Origin: Tachypleus tridentatus
Lineage: Eukaryota > Arthropoda > Merostomata > Xiphosura > Limulidae
Direction of reading: 5' to 3'
Length of the DNA stretch: 64,000 nucleotides
Assembly: GCF_004210375.1 (NCBI RefSeq)
Contig: NC_134832.1
Location: 151,401,592-151,465,591 of the forward strand
The notes below the pieces were generated by a model. That model saw nothing but the letters and a program-made list of their open reading frames with translations. It was not told where the DNA came from and made no database searches. The position numbers and the translations under genes are program-made. Shown piece after piece: positions 27,101 to 36,100 of this stretch (its first letter is position 1; each line of letters begins with the position of its first letter).

Positions 27101-30100
27101 CCATAGTAACACACTAAATAAATAGTACTGTAGTTAATATTAAACATGATTGTGTACATTATGTTTATTGCACTTTTGTACCTGTCCAGATCCAAATAGA
27201 GGTTGAAGCTACTTATGTTTAGCATCTAAGTTTCTTTGTGAACCTGACAATGACTGAAGAAGGTTGAAACATTGTTAGCTCCTCTATTAGTGCTTTCTCT
27301 ATCCATACCAGCCATTTTTAAATATATAATTTTCTCTACAAGTGGGTTTTCTCATCATCACAGAATATTAAAATTTGTGTGTATTTAAACCCTCCAAGTT
27401 ACCTTAACTTGGAAAGACATTATTTTTTTAACTTGGCTGTGTACTACAAGCAAATATATTTCTTGTTTCAGTTTCCAGTTCAGTATAGGAAAAATCTTAT
27501 TTAAATGTTTGTAAAATATATAAAACTGACTCAAATAAAAATCTAAACAAAGTTTGTTTTTCACGAACAACATGAATTTGCTTGTTTCATGTTCATTGTG
27601 AGACGTTTTTTTCTGAATGTAATTATGACAATTTTTTTGTGCTTTAATTCTGTTTCTATTTAGAAAGATAAATTTATAAATATGAGTATGTAATCTAGAC
27701 TGCATTTTATAAAATTACTGGTATTACCATATTATTTAATATTTTGTGGTTTTTCCAGCAAGTGGGAAATATCAGTGGATGTCGAAGGCTCTGGTGTTCA
27801 TTAAAAAACCTGAAGCTATCATTTTGGCCAAAGGCTGAAGACTTCTATTGCATGTCACCTATCTTGGTTATCCCAGTGAACAAGGTAGGCATATACTTTT
27901 TTCCACCCTAAGAAATTTAACACTTGTTTAATGTTTCATAATTGTATGTAGTTGTTTCTATTCTCATTATTCATAATTTTTTGAACATCCATCACAAGTA
28001 CCATCCAATTCTAATAAAGCTTTGGTTTCAGTGATGTCGAGAAACCCACTTGTTGAGAAATTTATATGCAAAAACGGCTCATTTGGGTTGAGAAAATATT
28101 TTTGAGAAAGCATTTGTTTAATAGTAAATTATTTTGTCTGTATCCTTGTTGTGTTTCCATTCCAATTTTAAAGAAAATTTAACTATTTATTACAACTTCT
28201 AGCCATTTCTTAGAGGGAACTAGTGGTAAAAGTTTTTAAATACACTTCGTATAATGTTAGTATTTTATTTCCTTTGTATTGTACTTACTATTGCTGCAGT
28301 ATTTTGCTCAGTTCAGGTGTTGATTTTTGGTATTTTGTATTTTCATAAACAATGCTGTCCTATGGGAAAATTACTGCTACTAACTTGACATGCTTTATAT
28401 ATACTGTATTACTTTTTTATGTTTACTTTCACTAACAGTATTGGTTATGTGTTAGTTAGTATATCGATTGTCTTTACTTGTTATTTTGATTTGTTTTTTG
28501 TTATTCTTGTATTATAAAGATTACTTTCATTATTAACATAAAATATGTATTTAGTACTAACCTAAATCTCCTAAGCTGACCAAACCTTATAAGTAATTAT
28601 TGGAATTATCGTTGAAAATGCTGTTAGCAAACCCAGCTGATGAAAGAGTGTAGTCTGATCTTGTAGTAGACAAAAACATTATGCTGCTACAACCATAGAT
28701 GAACAGAAGTACAACTTATTAAACTGTAACAACAATAAATAAATAACTTTTCAAACAATCAGAAAATTGGAATACAAATTTTATCATTTACGAAAAACAA
28801 AGAGTAAACCTGTGCAAGACATGATACAAACAGTAATTAAAAAAAAAATCAGTGTTCTTAATTTTAATAAACAAAATAATTAGGAAAACAAAAACAAAAG
28901 ATGAAAACCTAATTCTAGATATTACAACATTTCAAGATTAAACCACTTCAAAATCAATAATAATACCAAGTAACAATCAACTGTAGTTTGATCTCAATAT
29001 GTCCCATGAACTAACTCATTTAATATCAAGGAAGGGGTTTTATTTAGTGGTTTGATCATGAGGTTGCATCTCATGTAACAACCTAACTTACATAAGCTTT
29101 CATGACATCAATATCTATATATCACTTCTCAGGAAAGCATATGTCAGTTTTAATTACATACATGCTCAATTTCAGTGTGATTTAGAGTAAAGATGAACCA
29201 GCACTTCAGTGTAACTAAAAATTCATAGTTCAACTAAACTATAGAAAGAATAAATGACTGGTTAACAGAACTGCAACAAAATAAAAGTAGGTTTTCCATC
29301 TCACGTACTTCACTATACTGATGGTCAAGTTAATCTGAGTTTTAAGGACATAACTTATCCTGATTTAGAAGTTATCACTTGCTAGATAACATTCCTGGTT
29401 ATTAACTAAAATGTATTCCAACTGTTTAAATTTTGTATATGATTTATGAAGGTTTTCCACACACTTGCAACTTTTAAATGAGTAAGATTTTATATGAAGT
29501 TTCTAAAACAGCTTTTGGCGAGATTATAACAAGATAAATCCACTAAGTTTTTGTTTGGTCTCTAATAGTGAAACTGACCACATACAACATTCCGAAAACA
29601 AATAGATCTAAGTTGCATATACATCCAATCAAGTAATCTTATTTGGGATCACACTATCCTCGTGTCATTGTTTTATGTAAATAATTTAGTAAAGTACATA
29701 ACTGTGTTCTGATATAACACAGGCTGGGTGTTTCAAGTAACTCCTTGTAACAGCAACAACTGTTAATGAATTATGTAAAGAATACAATAATACAGTTATA
29801 CATAGTTTCTTATGTACTGGCTAAGATGTTATATGTAGTCATGGTTCACTTGTTACTGAAAATGTGTGAACATGTTGGACTGAGTGAACAAATGAACTAC
29901 TTGAAGGGTAAGTAAGAAATGTCACTGTAGAAGTAGAATTGGGTGAGCCATTGTGAGTTTGAGCCAAATCAGTGGCTCTGACTTAGTTCAATAATATTTA
30001 ATCTGCACAAACCAGTGACAAGCTGAGCCAAGAGATAGTGGTACATGAACCAGACAATATGCATGAGGCCATGGATACTGTGTGTTCGATTAAAATGGAA

Positions 30101-33100
30101 GAATTATCTTAGAGTATGATCAGTGGCCTTTATAAATAACCACATCCAACTGAGGCACAATTAAGATTAGAAGTCTTTTTATACAGTATTTAATTTTAGA
30201 TTTATAATTTGAATTAAAATGCAGAAGTAAAAACTCCCAAGATTTTTTTTTCATTTTAAGAGATGAGCATACTTAATAAATTATCCATTCTTTCTAATCT
30301 TTTCAGTGTGTGTATAATATATTTTTTTATTAATAAGTGTATTCATTACTCAAGTTGTGCTTTGTATCAGCTTAGTCTTGAAAATTACCAGCTTGCTTAT
30401 CTGTATTTTTGAATATAGGATCAAAGTTTAGGACTTGTTTACTTTAAGACACAGGAAAATTAGAGGTGTCTAGTTTCTTAACATTCAAACAATAAACCTA
30501 AAAGTGATATGTTTGAGTATAGTTTTAAAATGTTTGTTAGTTTGAACATCAGGAGAGATGGTTTAGAAGAACTGGCTCAAGTTTGCTTGTTAACAAAGTT
30601 ATTATTCAGCTTGTAAGTTACAAACTTTGAAAATGACTTACATTAACATTTAAAAAATAGTTCAACCCTTTCTGTGCCCAAAGCTTATGAAACCAGTTGT
30701 TTTGTACTACAGAACCAATGGCACAAGTGGACAAGAATGGTGATCTGTACACCCAAGATGGGTTGTCAGTCTATTGCAGGTTAACCCCTGTCTAACATTT
30801 AGATACCTATCATACAACTTGGTAAACTGATGCAAGTCGGTAAAGTGTCTTGCTCAAAGACATAGCAGCATGACAGATCAGTTTCAAACTTGCTAGCCCT
30901 CTGATTTAGGAGCGTGAAGCAACTGAGCCATGCTGCTCCTGGTATCTTGTTAGTTTTGTTGGATAGTTTTTCTTTGTGAATGAAGTTTTGGCTTTTATCT
31001 GATGGATGGCTTCCTATTGTCTTGATTGTACCAATGTTCTTAAGTTTAGAGATAATTAATAAGGTTATTGTTTCATCAGTTGGAGGTGTACATGGATCTT
31101 GCTAATTGATCATACATTTTAGTGTGCTCTTAAAATGATCTTTCATTAGTAAATCATCGTAAGAGGTCACTAAAATGTATTACCTTTCACCCCAAATTTT
31201 ACATATGAAATTTTCCTCCATTGGGCCAGCAGTAAGTTTATGGACTTAACACAACAAAATCCAAGTTTTGATTTCTTACAGGTCATTGTGGTGCATTATA
31301 CTGTAACAAGTAGTTGCTAGCTAGCTAACCTTTACATTTGAACCTTGATTTTTGCTGGTTTTGTCTTTTTGTAATTAAAACTTAAGATTTGCACATTGGT
31401 TGTATAATCCATTGTGTTCAAGTAATCTGCAACATTTTTATACAAGTGTTTCAATTGATTCATTACAGTTTCTTTGTTAAATTATCAGATTACCACTTTG
31501 TTGCTGAAGTAGGAATTTTGATTCAATTTCTTTTTGTGGTACCCATATTACAGAGCAGTAATCAACCAGCTAGAGCATTTAGTATTTATTCAACATTACA
31601 TGTAACAACATGTGCAGTAGAACTAATAAATAGTTTTTCTTGTAAGTCAGCAGTGTAGGTTATATCAGTGTTATGTTTGTTTTACTTCCATCGTCATTCT
31701 TCAAAACTGTTTGATTAGCTTAATAAATTAAAATGATTTAATAAAAAGTTTCCTGAACTTTTGCCACCTCTGTAAACAGGGAATCCCTTGCAAGCCCTTG
31801 TCTTTTATTGAAACAAGAGAGTTAAGTGGTGAGCTACAATGCACATTAAGATGTTGTGTTGTGGTACTTACTTATTTTCATTCATAAAAAAGTAGATTAA
31901 AATGCTTAGTTTCAAATTATTAGCTCTACTCTAATTGCATACACTTTGGAAAAATGCCTTTAGTTAACAGTGACATAAAAACTGAAAGGTTTATTATACC
32001 CTAGAATTAGTATGTAATAAAAAGAGATTGAATACATTGACTTTGGAGCCTAACCTATTTGTTACAGACCATGTAACAACATCCAGTCATACTGTATCTT
32101 GTGGCTGTGCATCCTGACAATAGCCTTGCAGCATAATGTCAATTGCAGAAGTCTGTTTTAAGGCTGTTTACTTCAATGTACACTTCTCCTCCCTGCATAC
32201 TTTCCATGATCCACTTAATGTACAAGGACAGTGGTAAACCAGGGTCTATTTCAACATTCCAGTCTCTAACTGCTTGAGATGTGATGATTAAATGGGCATG
32301 TTCTAGAAGCAACTCATAATTTTTCAAGAACATTATTTTTATTCGTATGCCTCATGCTGTTTTCTGGGGCATGCCATTTTTCTTCGTATGATTCGTGCTG
32401 TTTTCTGGGGCATGTTATTTTTATTCGTATGACTCGTGCTGTTTTCTGGGGCATGTTAATGGCTCTTGCTATTGATTTGTATGTTCATAAAATCTCGCTA
32501 TTAAAATGGTTCTGTATTTTTCTTACTGAGTCTGGGGTATGAATTTTTGTTGTTTCTTAGATGGCTCTTCTGCTTAGAGTTCATCCTTTATTGTTTTCTT
32601 ATCATTAAGTATAAGGGAATTCTAAACCTTCAATATAAATGCATCTTTATGATTGTAGTGAATGTAAACATTATATTGTTAAGGATTGTTATTTACTCGT
32701 TTCTAGTCTGATTTCTGTAGCATCACACCACTTGTAAAATATCAAACAATGTCAAAATGTATTCCTGACATATGCTATTCCACAATATAACTTGACCCTT
32801 TATGTGAAGTGGTTAAAATATGTACATGCTATGGTATTTTTATATGTATCATATAAATCTTGGTATATCTGGAAAATCAACTACATGTTTTAAGAGCATG
32901 ATTTGTTTCTAATTAAAAGCATGTTAAATAATTTACACACTCTTAGTTCTAGGAAATTTAAACAAGTTTACTTGTATTTCAACACCAGATTTATGCCTTT
33001 AACAAAGGTTACAGCTCTAGCTATATTAAAGCTACCAAACAAGAACCTCAGAATGTTAGTGAAACATATTTTCCTAGTTTGATACAAAGTGTCTAAGATA

Positions 33101-36100
33101 TCTTGCTTGTACTTCTTAACTGTTTAACTTCTTAATGCTCTTCATGATGACGAGAAACCTACATGAACTAAAAATGTATCTTAAGATGGCTGGTATGAGT
33201 ATTAAAACTTTTATTAAAATAAAGAAAAGAACAACATTTCAACCTTCTTGCTGTCTTGAAATACATTTTTTAGCAGTGCTCTGTTGTTGTTTTTTTGTCA
33301 GTAAGTGGAATATGTTGTTTTTTTTGTCAGTAAGTGGAATATGTTGTTTATACTAAACCTAAAATATGTTATAGTAGTAAATAAATAAATTAAAATAATT
33401 GAGCTTAAATGTTATATAATGTAAGTTTTAAAATGTAACGATTAGTTTACATTTGAAGGATACCAGACTACGGACAGAAGTTGCATCCTGTGCTTATCCT
33501 CGAAGCTTTAGGCTTGTAAACGTGGTTAATGGGAAAGCACACGAACAGATACTAGCAGCAGATAGTGACCTGGACCATGCACAGTGGACAGAAAATATCA
33601 GACAACATGCAAGAGATCATGGTGAGAACCTCCCCATGTTCATGTATTGTAATGTTTCAGTTTAGTGACAGTGAAGAGAGAACTATGAAAAGCTGCAATT
33701 ATAGAAGAGGGATATTTATAGATGGCCCCTAGCAATTCCACATATTCTCTTTGTTTGTTTGTTTGCACCTTTCAACCATCTGTTCCTTGTATGTTTTCAT
33801 ATTTCTTGATTCATCATCCAACTTGACACAGTGACACAAGATGGCTTGAAAAAGGTCATTGATAGAATTTTTAAACAGTAGGCCTTTCTCTCCAATGTTG
33901 CTACCTTTGTGTATTTTTACTGTAATTATAATGTTTATTATGTTAACCAAAAATAAAAACAGAAGCACGATTTCCTATTATTTATTATAAACAAGTTTTT
34001 ACTTCGCCCATTCTGTAGATGGGTACTCCATGTAGTGTAGGTATGAAACGCTTAACTGAAATATTTTTGAGAGAATAAAATCCAAACCATTTCTTTCTTC
34101 CTGTGCTTTACATTATAAAACAGTTTTCATCAGGAATTGATTTTGAAATTTTTCTACATAAAGACATTGTGTAAATTAGCTGTAAAACATAAACAGGTAA
34201 AACAGAATAAAGCAATTTATTACTTGACATTGTTGAACTAACCTTAAGTTTAGGGATATGAATGGTAAGAACTGGTTTTAAGATGTTTTAATTTAGTTTA
34301 GGTGATCAAACAGTTTAAGATGTTCTAAAACATGTTAATAAAAAAAAGATTTTTCTCAACATATTTGTTGTTCTGTCCAGTTATAATAAGTCCTTTATAT
34401 TGTCTTTGTTGCCAGTGTGCAACTAATAGTGCACCAGCTATTACATCATAGATGCCATTTTTTTATTTTTGTTTTAAATTTGGATTGTCCATTTTGCTTT
34501 TAGACTACATCACATGAACTAGTTAAGAAGACTTTAACTTTGATTTCTCTCTAGAAACATGGGGTGTAAAGGCAGAAATCCTAATGGAAATTCCTTCTCC
34601 GGGACCAAGCAGGTTTCCAGGATTTCTCCGTCAAGGGTCGTTATATGAACAAACTCGAATAACAGGTATTATATAACTTCCCCTAAAAGGCAGTCAAAGG
34701 CTGTCTATATGGGTTACCTGTTTTAATCACTTACAGCACTCTTCAGTAGCGTGTTGTCTTTCAATCACTAGACACTAAAATAATGTCACATAAGGGACAC
34801 TTAATGTCAAAATTTGTACTGTCATGATGTCTCTAAAATGTGTGCATAAATTACAGAAGCAAGAAATTAAAATATTTGTTATTCTTAATTTTGGAGTACT
34901 TTTGGGGGGACTCTGTGGAAGTACATATAGTTAAAGATGCAAGTCGTAAAACTATTAATCTATAACTATCAATCAAGTAAGGTAACTCTTTGGATCGTAA
35001 CAAGTGATTTAAAAAAATGAAGCTACTTTCATGTAATGAAATAACTAGAAGGATGTAGTGTAGTAATTTTATACTGGAAAGAACTGAATCAGTTAATGAT
35101 TAGAATACGTTGAATCTTTGTTTGGGTAATTTTACTGTTAACAATATATTTGGCTGTAATCCTATTAATGTCTCAATAGATTTGTGTGACTATAAATAAA
35201 AAGTGACCAGTAGAAACTGGCAACTTGAACCTGATCTGTAATCTTTAGTAATTTGAAATGAAAGTCTAACCAGCCTCTAACGTGTGTTACATTTAGTTTC
35301 TGAATCAGTTTGGAAGATACAAAATTTTAAGTAAAAAAAAAGCTTCTACTTCATACACACGATGATAAAAGAAACGTTTGTTTAACAAATTGTGAAATAT
35401 AAACCAAAGTGATAAAATAGAGAGAGGGTAAGGAATTTAATATTAGATGCTAAAGCCACTTCTCTAGCACATGTGGTCAGTTAATAAGCAGCCAAAAGTA
35501 ATAAACACATAAATAATTTAAAAAAACGACAAAAAACTGGATGTACATTTATTTAGACACAAGTTTTTACTATGCTTCACCATATTATCACTGTTTTGAG
35601 ATATATTAGGGCTTTGCTTCTAAATACAACAAGAGGTGGGCTGTTTTTGAGTGTCTATGCAGATAATTTGTTTCTCCAGTTATATAAATCCTGTAGCTTA
35701 TATTTGTTTGTAAACATGTCAATGTTACCTTTCAAAATTCTGCAGCTGCAAGAGAAAAACAAATTTTTTATTACAAATGTTATTGATTATCTTTATTGTT
35801 TTTGCATTATTTCTGTCTGGTGGTTAGGGCTATGGATTCATAATCTAAAGATCTTGAATTTGAATTACATTTCCAAACATGCTTTCTCTTTCAGCAGTAG
35901 GGTATTATAAGATGAGAGCAAATTCTAATTATCATTGATAGAAAAGTAACCTGGAAGTTGGCATTGACTAGCCACTTTCCCTCTAGTCCATTGCTTCAAA
36001 ATTAGGGACAACTAGTGCACGTATCCCTCTACTAACTTCATGTGAAACAAACAATTTGATATTAATTACTTACAAAATTAATCCTAGAAGTGGTAATTTT

